Assembly: GCF_016808095.1 (NCBI RefSeq)
Contig: NC_068970.1
Span: forward strand, 63,959,130 to 64,023,129
Source of the DNA: Vigna angularis
Lineage: Eukaryota > Streptophyta > Magnoliopsida > Fabales > Fabaceae
Length of the DNA: 64,000 nucleotides
Direction: 5' to 3'
Shown one piece after another: positions 10,538 to 23,429 of the stretch. A program made the position numbers and the translations under genes. Within the stretch, counting starts at the first letter, position 1. Every line of letters begins with the position of its first letter. The notes below the pieces were generated by a model that saw only the letters and a list, made by a program, of their open reading frames with translations, was not told the origin of the DNA and did not search any database.

Positions 10538-12121
10538 TTACAGGTACCATGGCCATGTTGCTTCAAAGCAAGAAACTCCTTCATCACTTCCTTCTCTCAC
10601 ATACTTCCCTATCTCTTTCGCCTCGGATGCCTTTCTTCTCTGCCACAATAAATAAACAAAATTTAGTATTCTTCTACTTTTCACAATCAACTATTCATTC
10701 AACCCTTCACGTTGCTTCCTATAATATTATAATATATTACTTTAGTCTTATATTTGCAAAATGTGACAAAATTTCATTTCATTTAGTCCATACAATATTT
10801 TATAGAGTCGGGACAATAGTGGAGATGTACAGAATCTCATAAAGTGGAAAGGCTACTCTTAATAATGTTATCCTTAACCACAAGAACCACCAAATGTTTG
10901 CTAACCACACAGAACGAACAACACTAAAACATGCGTATAAGGCTGATCAAGAAATATTTAGCAGTAGGCACCTGCATTGTTTCTAAAGCATCTGACTCTG
11001 AATTGAAGTCGTAATAGCTACTTGCTGCACTCAGCTTCATTGAGAGGAACTTCATGTAAAACAAACATAGATATTAATCGTTAGTACCGTATATAAAGCA
11101 AATTTATTATATATAAGCGAGTCTAAACCTGATCGATTTTATCGATTTTTTAAGATTGAGTTATACTTAAAATCTACTTCTTAACGTTAATATTACGATT
11201 CAAGTTTTCTTCTTCCATAAATAACTGATCCAATGCTACTTTTTATTTCAATCAATTACCTCCACTTGATGCTGCAAGGACTGCACATAGTTTATGATCT
11301 CGTCCAACATTATCGCCATACCCATGGTCTGCAAAATCAGAGGTTAACTATTTAAGTAAGACAGATACGAATTCGGTATAGTAAAAAAGATGTCCATACC
11401 TTGTAACATCCTGGGACAATGTTCTGCAAGCACCTAAGTTTTTCATTGATTTTCCCTCTTCTAACCTGAATAACAATAAATTGAAAATATATTTACATCT
11501 TAATCAAAGAAAAGAAAGCAGAATATTTTTTAACATCATGATGTAATAGTCAATTCTTACAGTTTGTTAATTTTATAATAATTATTTTAAAAACTATATA
11601 CCCTCTCTGCTAAACTGTGACTATCTGTAGCTTGACCTCTTTTGGCTCTGACATGAACTACTTGGTTTGGTTTCTTGTCTTCTACCGCATTCCTTTTCAC
11701 TCTCTTGCCTCTTCCACAAATCTGAAGACAACAAATAAATCATGAATATCTATCTTGCATATGAGTAAACAAAATGGTGAATGAGAATACAATAAAACGA
11801 ACAAAGCCGAAGAAAGTTTACATTTTTTGTCTTGCTTCCACTCTCAGAAATATCAGGAGTTGAGTTACCAGAACTGGGATCACCCATATCAGTTGCTTCC
11901 CTCTTTTTACCTTCATGAACTTCATTTAACGCTGGAACTGCATTGTGATCCACGCATTGAAAAAGACCCGGAAAATTCTCTTCCAAGTTTCCTGGAAATT
12001 CAGGTTCTGTAGAGCCCAATAAGCTGTCAAAGGGCACCAAGTTTTGAATTTCCATGTTATCGATATCCAAGAAAGGAAAGGAGGGTCTAAAGCTTTGCAA
12101 ATCTGCAGTGAATTCTGCCAT
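10538..12121 (-). CDS. BEE/CIB-like basic helix-loop-helix transcription factor
   Basis: Six exons on the minus strand: 12121-11822, 11721-11602, 11465-11400, 11328-11260, 11049-10972 and 10639-10538. All introns are GT-AG and phase 0, giving 244 residues. The bHLH domain covers about residues 125-185. The H-E-R triad that reads an E-box/G-box is present (H135, E139, R143), followed by the loop VPGC and helix 2 with MLDEIINYVQSLQHQVEFLS, typical of the BEE1/2/3 and CIB group (subfamily XII). The acidic N-terminus (residues 1-100) and the C-terminal CFEATWPW also match that group. These nuclear factors act in brassinosteroid-, light- and growth-related transcription. Oddity: residue 144 is Gly (RRGK) where the group normally has Glu (RREK). 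A TATAAATA and a G-box lie upstream. The exact orthologue (BEE1 or BEE3) is not resolved. Confidence 0.88.
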
Positions 12122-12184
12122 GTGATTTATAAGAGAGGTTTTGAAAGGTTTTAAGTGGTATCTGGATAATGTGCCTGAGACAGG

Positions 12185-12288
12185 TATTTATAATGTAGGA
12201 TTAGTCTAACTAACCCACGTGGCAGCTCGAGGTTCTGCAGGTTGGCCCCACATACAGGAGAAATGTCCAATTACAACATGGGCCCATG
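12185..12288 (-). promoter_or_regulatory. Core promoter of the bHLH gene: TATA box, G-box, GGGCCC palindrome
   Basis: On the minus strand TATAAATA lies at 12185-12192, about 65 bases before the ATG. A CACGTG G-box lies at 12216-12221, and a perfect 12-base palindrome CATGGGCCCATG at 12277-12288, which contains the TGGGCC site II core on both strands. The G-box could allow auto- or cross-regulation by bHLH/bZIP factors (inference). Confidence 0.5.
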
Positions 12289-12289
12289 C

Positions 12290-15200
12290 TTTGTGAGACA
12301 AGCACTGTAATATGGGTCAATGCCTTTGTGAGAAAAGCAGGGTCTATTCTTTGGAGCTTTTGGAACTTTTAATTTAATGACAAAAAAAGAAACCTTTAAT
12401 TGGGATGCCTATCTTTCAGATCTTTCATCAAAGTTTTAACTGTAGTGGGAAAAGGGTAGTTTTCTGTAGGAGCACATAGTTTAGGTTCAAACTCTTCCCA
12501 TATATCAACGTTATGTTTTTCTAGAGTGGAACTTAATCTTCCTGCTTTTACTGCTGGAAGATTTACTCCCTTCTTTCTGCAATTATTTCAACAGACATTT
12601 TCGAAAGCAATACCCTATTTCCTAAACTTTTACTTCTAGATTCTTACTCAACTAACACTGCTGATAAAAGCCTTTTCCTATGGGTGAACTCAACTAGATG
12701 GATTACACATCATTCGAGTAAGCTAGAGATTATATTTAGTGTCAAAGTTTCAAATCACTCTTTCTAATTCTTAATGTTCTTATAAGAATTTTTGTAAAAC
12801 ATGATGCATTATTCTCTTGGGTTACTGGACTCCCTTTTTATATGCAGAATAAATCTAAATAATGTAGTTATTTATGTCTCACTTTGCTTTAACAGAGAAG
12901 GGTCACGTTAGTAAGACACACAAGAGTCATTTGAAAAGGGAAAAGCCAAGTGAGAAAGAAAGGAAGAGAAAAAGTCTTTTCCACATAATACAAAGTCTGT
13001 AATGGTGTTATGAAGTCATTCACCGTTGGATTAAGTTAATTTTTGGACAGTGGATTCCAGACGTATGGTTCTTTCGTTTGAAAACAGTTTTGCATCAACA
13101 ACTCTGTTTTGAAGAATTTTCATCTTCTTTGTTCTTATTTGTAAGCATTTGTATTTAATTAACTTAACTGATCTAAAACACCATTTAGTGTTTTATTAGA
13201 GACTCTTTTGTACTCTATTATTGATCATAGTTGATTTATCTTTGGTCTCGATGACTCGTGATTTTTATTCTTATATTGAGGGATTTTTCACGTTGAAATT
13301 ATTGATGTCTCTTTGTGCTTTTGATTTTATTTTTGCTTTATTTATTGTTATTGCTCCTTGCATATTCTTATAAGAAGGAGGATCGAATTTTTCGTTGTAC
13401 TGTTTGTTAAGTTGTTATAATTTTTGGCTTTTTTTTTCATCATAGTGGTCAGTTGAATGCAGAATTTAAAAACTGAGCATGCACTTTGTTGAAAAAGAGG
13501 CTGCAGGATTTCTTGGAAAGCAAGTTTTATTTATTTTATTGAGCTTTTGAAAGAAATGAGGCAGTTGATTTTGTTGTTTGGTGAATTGGCTCTGATTGGG
13601 ACTGGCATTTGAGAAATGAATGAACCAAACTTTAGAACAGAAGTGGGGTTGTGACATGTGGAGTGTATATCTGGCGTATGACACTTGATTCAATTCTCAT
13701 TAATAAAATAAAATAATGAGTTGAATTCTGATACAAGAGGTAGATTCCTAGGCCTCCATAAGGCGAAATAGCAATAGTTGTTGGTTACCCTACCCTATAC
13801 ACCCAATTGTGGTTGTAGGTCTTACAAAAGTGGAGATGGTTTGAACATCTGTAAGAAGCATTGGGGATTGGTATTCAAAGACAAAGTGTTAACTTTGGGA
13901 CAACCTTCCCTATAGAAGTAAGGCCTCGCTGCCCCTTTTCAAAGCCATATAGCAGGCACTGCCTAATTTGAGAACTTGAATGTAAGACCTTAGCAGATCA
14001 GAAGAAAATTTCTCATGTTATAAACGTGGGAAGAAGTTGCCCATGCACTTGTATTTAATCTTTAGCATATAATAAGGTACTACAGCCAAACAAGTTGGAG
14101 TTTAGACGAGGCTACCATTTACAAACATGGCCTATGGATGGCTACTAATTAGGTTTGATTCACCTAACACATAACTGAATTTGACCTTTGCTACAACCTT
14201 TTCTACTTTCTCCACCTTGCTCCCCATTCTCCTTCTTTCTCTTCTTTTTCTTCTTTTATTTTTCTTTAGGTCAAAATTCAATTCAATTTTATCCCACGTT
14301 AAATAAAAATTAAAAAAATTCAGTAAGATATAAGAAAAAATATATATGTCTTTAATTTAACTTATCTCTTATGTTATTTTTCTTCTTCTTTCACAATAGT
14401 GGCATATAACTTTATCATAAAAGTCTTTATGCAATCATACACGCTTTACTTGTATGGATGGTATCACGTTGGAAAATAATAAAACAGGGCATGAATCTAT
14501 CAACTTTTGGACCAAAATATCATTTCATATATGGTGCCCACTGATTTAGGTAGACCTATGGTGCTTTAAATTCATCCTTCACTTCAAGGAGAGTTTTATA
14601 AGTGACCTTGTATTATAAGATGGGCAATTTCTTCCTCAACCTCTATGGTCTATACCTTCAAAATTCTGTGTATTAATAGATAGAATCTAAGAGTTGAAAA
14701 TTCCATATTTAATATAAATAACAAAGTTTTGAGTGACATAAAAAATAAAATTTTATAAACATTGAAACTTGTGGTTTTATGTCAAAAGTTATATAAAATC
14801 TTTTTTATGAACAATTCATATTTTAGAAGTGGTCAATCTTCTTAATTTATCCTGATAAAAAGTTTTTAACAGTTATATCAGAATTCATCATTTTCTTTTG
14901 TATTTAAAAATGCATTTTTTATTTTTTATTTTTTATTTTAAATATAATATAAAAATTTATGAGGGTGCAAGTTGAAATTACGGAGGTTGAAGAAGAAATG
15001 GCTTATAAGATGTTATCTATCTTTGATCCATTCAAACTTTTATTGGACCAAAAATATTTTCAACTGGGCTTTACTATTTTCACTAGGCTTCTGCTAAGTG
15101 AACAAAAATATTCTATTTTTTTTTTATCAAAATACTATTTACAAAAATATACTTTTGTTATTAAAATACAACAAAAAAAATTATGCCAAAAACAATTTTT

Positions 15201-18200
15201 TCATCCATGAACAAAAAAAATCTGTCCATAACATTTTTTAAAGATAACTAACGAGGTGAAGTTTTTGTTTAGTTAAAGTAATTTTAAAATAGAGCGATGA
15301 TATCTTTACAATTTTTATTTCGTATAAATAGTTATAACAAAATAATAATATAAATTAAAATTAACGAAATAAATTTTCAATTTTTATATTATTAGAATAT
15401 TTTTTCTAGTAATTATAAATGAAATAAGGGTAATCAAAATATCAATATTTTTAGGAGTATACAATAGGTACATGTGTTTTTGCGGTTGTTTGGTTTGTAA
15501 AATACTTTAACTGGTATTTTAAACTAATATAATTCTACTTTTTCAGAAAGATAATTAATCAAATAATATATTCATTGTTTAATTTATAAATAATTATACG
15601 TGTTATTTTACTTTCAGACTGATTTCCAATATACATTTTTATTTAAAATAATTCTGTTTTTTCCTAGATTGCTTATACGTTGATTTCAAAATTCCAATAT
15701 TGAATTGTTATATACTTTTTAACATACACACTAGTTTTAAATTTTGTAATATAAAAAAATAAAAACATTTTTAACATTACATATAACTTTAACGTATTTA
15801 ATTAGTAATTATTAAAAATAAACATATTTTAATAGTTTTGTATTTGGATACAGTGGGATTTAAGTTTTTATGTGTAATTATTTGGCGGTGTAATTTATTG
15901 TGAGGATTGTATTTTATTCTATTAACCGATTAGGTATGATGGTAATGAGTTTAAAAATGGGTATAAATGTGTGGATATGTGTCTTTAATAAATAAAGACA
16001 TGCCTCTTCTACTTCGCAAACAATAAATTAAAAAATATCAAGAATTTAAAGTTAATCAATATCTTTGCTGAAATGAAATACTAAAAAAGATCAAATATGT
16101 AAATGAATTAAAAATATTTAAATCTTGAAATTAATATACAAGTGATGTCTGAATATGAGAAATACCGTGTGTGTTTTTATAGTAGAGAAACTTTACACTT
16201 TGAGTAATTAATGGTTAAAGAATGTAAAAGACAGTGAGAATGGAGATGTAGGAGACGTTGTGATAATTCTTGCCGATGTGGTACTAAATATTAAATGTGT
16301 ATGGGCCCATCTGTTATCAAAGTTCAACTCTCTTCTCCATTCCATTGGTTGTGTTTTTTGCTAAATACTTGTACAACTTTGTCACTCAACCTATCTTGTG
16401 TATTGTCTCTTCCAGATCTACAACAATTGTAAATCTAATCCAAAACGTTAACATCGTCTAACATGCATCGAAGATCACAAAATAAAAAATTAACTTAATA
16501 TCTTCCTTTTAACATAATATAGAATATAAATTTTACATTAACTCGATATAAAATATATAAATGAATATAAATTTTACTTTATAAATCAATTTTATAAAAT
16601 TAAATTAAACTTAAAATTCATCTTAAAAAAAATGTCATGCATTTGCTCTCTTATTATAATACCTAAATTTCTTAAATCATCCACCTCAAATCACTTATAC
16701 AAGTGCATAAATTTAATAATTTCTTCTAAATATTTACATGATCGGTATATTGGGACTACCACTTGTGACAACCATTACCAGTGGTAAATGATTGATTTAA
16801 TGCAACCAAACAAAATCTTGATGATATTCATCAAGTATGTGCTGAAATAATTTGGTTATTTTCAAATATGAAAAGAACCCATCATTGACAAACATATCCC
16901 ATTGAATTTGAATAGAAGGAGACAGATTAACATTGGCTCTCCTACAGTTTTCTTGACCAAGTTTTTGTCATCAATTCTCATCAATTCTCATCAATCCTCA
17001 ATTTTTAATTATAATAACTAATATATCTGTTGGCCACTCAACCCCACCTCCTACACCGCTCTCGGTGGCTGTTTTCAACTGAATAATCGACAATATAGGC
17101 AAATTAAAAAAACAAGGACATTTTATCCTGTAATTTATAAAAATAGAATATTTAACTTTCTATTTACATATTTAAAATAAATGGTTACGAGTCTGGATAA
17201 CTTTTAAATTAAAATCGTTGACTTTTCAATTGAAATTGTCATGAATCCGAACCACTTCTGTCAAATTTTGAAAAGATAAAGTTATAATGATTTTCAATTT
17301 GAACAAAAAGACTCGTGCTGATTTTCGATTTATAATAAACTAAAGTTTTTATAACTTATGAAGACTTCAATTGTATTAAGTTTTTTTCTGAAATTTTTAG
17401 TATTTTTTAGACATAACTAAGTGTGAAATAATTTTTAAATTTAGGTGATATTAAAAATATGAACATGTAGATTAAAAATAATGATAATAATTAAAAGTTA
17501 ATATTACATGGTTGAAGATAGAATATTTTGATTAATATAATAAAAATTATAAAACGTGGATAATATAACATAATATGATTAAAAAAAAACTAATAACCTA
17601 ATCAACTTATTCAACAATCTCTTCCAAGATCTTCCTTCATTATACACATTCCTCTACCGGTGTCTTTTCAACAATCACAAATACTTATTCAACATCCTTA
17701 TTTTTGGCAAAATTAACAGAATGATGAAGATAACAACCATAATAACAAATAAGAAGACCAAGAAGAAGAGACCTTTATGTGGCACTGGAGGTCACAGATA
17801 GATGAATTCAAACATGTTTATATTTTTAACACCACGTAAGTTTAAAAGTTATTCCACACTTGATTATGTTTAAAAAATATCAAAATATTTGGAAAAAAAA
17901 TTTAATATAACTGAAGTAACTCTGATTTATTACAAATCTTTACGATTGTGTTTAAAGTGGAAGTCGTCGTGAGTTTTGACGATTTCCGTTTAAAAAGTTT
18001 ACAAAGAATTTATGACAATTTCATATTTCAAAAATTTTATAAAGAAATGGCTAAGACCATAACAACTTCGTTTAAGAAGGTTTCGGATTAATGATAACTT
18101 ACCTTAAGTCTAAAAAAAAATAACTATTATTTTTATCAATTACGGGATAAACTATTCCATTTTTTTAAATTTGCCAAAAATGCAGAAATCTAAATCATGT

Positions 18201-18480
18201 GCACAAGTCAAGGATAGCAGCAGTGAAAAATCGTAGCAAACTTTTCAATTTTCTCATGCAATTTTCATCATTTTTGTGGAGAAGAGGAATGAAAAATTAA
18301 GGACTAACGGGAACCACGTATTGAAGGCAAATCTTATAAACGAAGGCCGACATCATGCGACAGGTGACAACCAATAAACGTAGAAAGTGGTCCTGTTCTA
18401 AGATCTCTAGCAGGCTTTCCATGCCGCCCCTTATGATGCCAACACCAATTACCACACGTTTTGAGTAAGTTTATTATTAA
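12290..18480. other. Intergenic DNA, no supported gene
   Basis: The stretch is AT-rich with scattered short open frames. The part around 13000-14100 is less AT-rich and could be transcribed, but I could not build a coding model or a convincing RNA hairpin. A short tandem run (TCATCAATTC x3) lies at about 16968-17000. The segment near 16500-16630 resembles low-complexity LTR debris. Confidence 0.4.
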
Positions 18481-18590
18481 TCTTTCTTATGTTCGGTCAA
18501 GCACGTTTCTGTCACTGTTATTACGACCAATCAGCGATTACTTCATCTCATTTCAATGCCTTTCATCTCATATCATTTCTCATCACAATA

Positions 18591-18677
18591 ATGGCTTCCT
18601 CAGATAAGGCTGCAGAAAGTGTTTCTCACATTGTAAATATCGATTCTGAAGTGAACCAGTTTTGCATATACATGTAA
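18591..18677 (+). other. Possible orphan first exon or small ORF
   Basis: ATG at 18591 lies in a good plant initiation context (ATAATGGCT) and opens a 28-codon frame beginning MASSDKAAESVSH, with a pyrimidine-rich leader upstream. No downstream exon or family match is seen. It could be a relic first exon or chance. Confidence 0.15.
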
Positions 18678-18814
18678 TGTTATTCACGTTTGCCCTCTTG
18701 GCCTGTCTGTGTTTGATTCAGCAGATCAATCGTGTCAAAACTATAATTCTTCTTCTTGTTAAACTGTCAAATCCTGGATTAAACTGAAATAGATAAGCAC
18801 CGGATGTAGATAGG

Positions 18815-18978
18815 ATAACGATATTTTCACAACATTTTTTTTACAACATTTTAATATTACAATATTTTAATATTAATGTTATGTGATTGGTTCGTATTGT
18901 TATTTATTATTATTATTGACGGTGAATAATTTTGAACCAATCATAAATAATATTAAAATATTGTCAAATTATCGTTAT
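18815..18978. mobile_element. MITE-like inverted repeat (~164 bp)
   Basis: The left arm begins ATAACGATATTTTCACAACA and contains TTTTAATATTA and GTGATTGGTTC. The right arm is the approximate reverse complement (GAACCAATCATAAATAATAT ... ATTGTCAAATTATCGTTAT). The two arms can fold into an imperfect hairpin over almost the full length, with a loop around TATTATTATTATTGAC. There is no coding capacity. Superfamily and target duplication are unclear. Confidence 0.6.
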
Positions 18979-19900
18979 TAACGTAAATACGATGTCCTTA
19001 AATTTTGAGTTTATTGTAAAGTGTATTTATATAATCTGTTTGTAATCTATAGATCGAAAAATCTTTCATTTATATTCTCAACAGTTACGTGAACAGGTAA
19101 AAGAAATATAGAAAGAAAGAAAAAATCAACTTTTAGTTCTTTTATGTGAGAAAATATTACCTTTTTTTTTCATTAGTTTTACCTTTTTTCAGTGTTTTTC
19201 AAACAGAAAACTTGTTGGGTTTTGAAGTTTTTTAACCGACATGCACTCAATCATTGAGTTCTTCTGAAGTCTTAACACGTTTTTCTTGTACTAACTCTAC
19301 AGAGAAAAGAAATTAGCTAACTTTAATGTGTTTATTTCTCTCGTTTATTCCAAGCTTAGATCTTTAGTCGGCCATGGATTGTAAGTAATTTTATTTTCAA
19401 ACGATTTTTAATCAGTAGACAAGAAGCACGTTTAGAGTGTACAAAGTTTAGTCATATCCAATCATGTTTGAACTCAGTAGGATTGATTGATGAAACTTGA
19501 GAACACAGAAAATCACTGACAAGTGAAAGGTGAATGTTGAAATCACTGCTGCAACACGAACCTCGATCCCACTGGCAATTAAATAACAAAGAATGCGACG
19601 TAACACTCATTTTCCATTCCTTTATACAATTGTGGGGACTTTTACATGGGAAGTTGAGTGGTAAATTTGGAATACGATTCATCTCAGTCTGTTCTTTGAC
19701 TGAGAACAATTTAATGTAGCTAGTCCTAAGCTTGCAGCGTTAATCTCGTAGCTATATGTCTAGTGTGATTGCTATAGACCACAAATTGAAAATAAAAATA
19801 AAAATAAACTGTCGTTTTGTCAAGAAATAAAAGCAAGATGCCAAGCAATGAACCTATCCACCTTTCGATGTTTCCTGTGGCAAAGACTACGGAAGGTGAA
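18979..19900. other. Intergenic DNA upstream of the MYB gene
   Basis: No gene is recognised. Overlapping short open frames near 19452-19719 lie on opposite strands and match nothing I know. Confidence 0.4.
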
Positions 19901-19922
19901 TGGAAGGTGTCGTAAGGAATTT

Positions 19923-20125
19923 AGAGCATGAGCATGCTCTTTCTTTTGGAAAAGTATTAAAGTGTATAGTAATTCACTTTGACCTGAATTCAACTCCCAA
20001 AATGGGATACAGACATACAGTGTATAGTGATAGTATATTATACACTATGCATCTTGCGTATAACAATTTGCTTTGTAATTCTGGTTTTTCCCTTGACCCT
20101 TTTAAAATCCTTCTGCATATATATG
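19923..20125 (+). promoter_or_regulatory. MYB gene proximal promoter with inverted repeats and W-boxes
   Basis: A perfect inverted repeat AGAGCATG-AG-CATGCTCT lies at 19923-19940. AGTGTATAGT occurs twice (about 19961 and 20019), and its first eight bases pair with TATACACT at 20039-20046. W-box cores TTTGACC (19978-19984) and TTGACC (20093-20098) are targets of WRKY factors. A TATATAT run at 20117-20124 about 45 bases before the ATG may act as TATA box or lie in the leader. The regulatory role is inferred. Confidence 0.35.
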
Positions 20126-20164
20126 CTCACATAGTGTTTATAGTTTTAGTGGGTGAGAATAGCC

Positions 20165-21463
20165 ATGTCTACTTCAAAGAGCGTCAGCAGTTCTAGCGAA
20201 GATGACAATGAACTTAGAAGAGGGCCCTGGACTCTTGAAGAGGATAATTTGCTCTCCCAATACATTTCTGATCACGGGGAAGGCCGATGGAACTTGCTGG
20301 CTAAACGTTCAGGTAACTTGATAACAGCATAATTAGAAGTTAAATGCATGAAAGAAACACCACCCTGCTATTTTTTATCAATTCCCTTTCCTTTATATGA
20401 CACAGGATTAAAGAGAACTGGAAAAAGTTGCAGATTAAGGTGGCTAAATTATCTAAAACCAGATGTGAAACGAGGAAATTTAACCCCACAAGAGCAACTT
20501 TTAATTCTTGAACTCCACTCAAAGTGGGGAAACAGGTATCTATCTATCTTCTGTGTCTGATTCTTTAGCTTATGATTGCGGTTATGGTCATTATTTTATT
20601 GTGAAAAACTGTTCACAAATTTGTCAATGCAATCTCCCCTGCATTTGTGTTATGGTACAAAAAATCTAGTTGCGAAATTACAATCATAAATTTTTTTTAG
20701 AACTCGCCTCTAACAGTAGAAGCAAAGGAAATATTGCCACTATCAGATGCTTGTCTGCTACATTTATCTGGATTTCTATTTCTTTAATGACTGTAGGTGG
20801 TCAAAAATTGCACAGCATTTGCCCGGAAGAACAGACAATGAGATCAAGAACTATTGGAGAACAAGGATTCAGAAACAAGCCAGACATTTGAAAATTGAGA
20901 CTGACAGCAGAGAATTTCAAGAGCTTGTAAGGCGTTTTTGGATGCCAAGATTGCTTCAGAAGGTAAAAGAGTCATCGTCTTCTTCGGCCATGTCGATTCA
21001 GAATCAGGCAATTCCTTTGGTTCTTGATGATGGTGTTTCTCAACAGTCAACTATTGGGACCATACCATGGCAGGGAGCTTGCGTGAGTATGAATGGAGGT
21101 AGTCCCACTTATATGGACCAACATGAGCAGAACTCAGACTCTGAACACAACAGTGGTTCATGCATCTCCTTTTCTGAGTCAGCAAATATGCCAAAAGTGT
21201 CTCATCATTTTGGACACACCATGGACCAATTCCATTCCCTAAGCAACAATGACTTTGGCACTTACTCATATGATCCTTATCATGTAAATGACAATGCATA
21301 TGAGATGGAGACCTTCAAAGCAGCAACTGCAAAGGTGGCTCAGGATGTGCAATACCCAATTGCTGACTGTCAAACGGCAGGAACCGATTGGCTAAGCAAC
21401 GATTTTGCATGTACCATGTGGAACATCGATGAACTGTGGCAGTTTAGCAAGTTACAAAAATAA
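20165..21463 (+). CDS. R2R3-MYB transcription factor, subgroup 20 (MYB62/MYB116-like)
   Basis: Three exons: 20165-20312, 20406-20535 and 20797-21463. Intron phases are 1 and 2, the classic positions for R2R3-MYBs. The product has 314 residues. Repeat R2 shows the three tryptophans W22, W42 and W62. R3 follows (RGNLTPQEQ ... [25 protein letters not shown]) with its first Trp replaced, as usual. Directly after the MYB domain is IQKQARHL and then FWMPRLLQK, which contains the WxPRL motif of subgroup 20 (MYB2, 62, 78, 108, 112, 116). The C-terminal region is Ser/Asn-rich and ends with an aromatic/acidic WNIDELWQF stretch, probably activating. Members act in stress, phosphate starvation, gibberellin and senescence responses. 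The N-terminus and the [10 protein letters not shown] region fit MYB62/116 best. Which one is orthologous is not settled. Confidence 0.92.
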
Positions 21464-23420
21464 GATTTTTAGGGTTTCTCATTTTTGGAATAACCCAAAC
21501 ACTGTCTTTGATGATGTTATTGTGGATTAGCTACCAAATTAATCAATTCAGAGATGGTGATTGTTTTCTGTACATCTGTCATGTCATGAATTCCTCTGTT
21601 TAGATGATAGTGCTTTCTAATTTGTATTCATTGAGATTGAATCCCTGATTAGAGAAAGGTCAATAGTCAATAGCTAGTGAAAACAAAATAGTTAATTAAT
21701 GCTAAAAAAAATTCGTGAATATACAGAAGTAACCACTTTTAGGAACTTTGGTGTATTTTTAGTGGAAATCATTATTACATTTAAATGAGAGATGATCCAT
21801 GATAGTGAGGATTAATCAGAGAAGAAAACAGAAAGCTTAAAATTACTACAAAAATTGTAATTCTTTTGGGAAAAAAAATGATGATCCTAGTTTTTAAAAC
21901 AAATAGTGGTAAGAGTTCTTTTTGTTTGACAGAGAATGTGATTTTTTCTTTCTTCAATACTGATTTTGGAAAAGTAACTTCATGACAATCAAATTCATAT
22001 ATAGGAATGTTGTCTAATACATTTTGTAAATGTTACTGTATGTTAGTCTATACTCGTTACAAAAATCATTAACTATTATATTAATTATTATTTACTTAGT
22101 TTGTATGATCGAGAATAAATTCTATTTATTAATTGGCTGGAGATGAATCGTGATGGTAATTTTAGAGAAACTGTTTGAGCTTTTTTAAAGGTACATATTT
22201 TTATTTATATTGAATTTACGAAGTCTATAAACATGGAGGAAGAATTTTCAGATTCTTTGGTTGAAAAGTTTTGTTTTTTTAATTTATCATGATTTTTTAG
22301 ATTAACAAATAATTTCTTAAAATCTTATATTAATAAGTAATTCATTCTTGATTTTATCCCATCCAGGGTAAGTAAAAATTGATTAAATTGATTCTTATAC
22401 ATGTAACATAAACTATCTAGTAAAAAAAATCTCACTGCCAATTCTCATTATTTGCAAAAAATAATTTGTCATAGTATCATTATATTTTAATTTGGTTAAA
22501 ATAATTTAATTGGATCTTACAAAGTAAAAAGGGCCAAATTAAGAATTTATAAATAGCTAGTGTATGCACGGAATTCATTTAATAAGTTTTTATCACATAT
22601 TTTACTTATAAATATCCGTATATACATTTTTTTTTGTCATATCTACATTGAATGACACTTTAGTTTCAAACGGATAAATTAATTACGGTTTTTTGTAATT
22701 TATTAAATTAATCAAGATGATAGAAAATTTAAATGTAAGTTGAAATTCAAAATTATTATGTTGTGATAAAAGGAACTTAGCAGTCTATAAAATAAAAACT
22801 TACAAAATTATTATTTTAATATTTTAAATTAAAATTAATGTCAATCTCTTGTAAATTTAAACCATATCTCATTATTTATAATGATAGATTATTATATTGC
22901 ATTTGTGACTGGTGAATTTTCAATACTCAAATCCCCAAATTCCGTTAGTGTTACCGTCTTTACGACTGTGTATTTGAGAACTTGTCCAACGAAAGTGGCT
23001 TTGGTTCAGTGTCTTGAATTGTCAAATATGGTGATACATAAGTGTTCTTGGTTGTTCTAGATAACAACAAATTTGTCATAACGGAGTTACAAAATTTTCC
23101 ATTTAAGGTATATTAAATAAGGGACTAAGGTAAGTTGGGTTTCACCCACGTGAAGCGACTTTATATATGAATTGATTTGCCTCCACTCACTATATATAAT
23201 ATGGAAAATATTAGTTTGCTTTTGCTCACTACGACTTAAATATAGTAAATTCACTTGAAATTTAAAATAATTATTTTAAAAATAAAAAATGTTATACTTC
23301 ATATTTATATATTTAATAAAAAATAAATAAAATCTAAAGTTCCATAGTAAAAGGTAATATATTATTCACAATAAATTAAAATATTAATAATATTGAATGT
23401 ATTGATCTCTAAAGTTTGAT
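21464..23420. other. MYB 3' flank and AT-rich spacer
   Basis: No gene is recognised. The first 200 bases probably include the MYB 3'-UTR. Confidence 0.4.
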
Positions 23421-23429
23421 ATATATCTA

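Noticed and set aside
13740..14000. Possible microRNA precursor
   Set aside because: Parts looked like miRNA-type text, but I could not pair two arms into a convincing hairpin.
19900..20196. 98-codon frame overlapping the start of the MYB gene
   Set aside because: It is out of frame with the MYB start and has no family match. It may at most be leader or promoter sequence.
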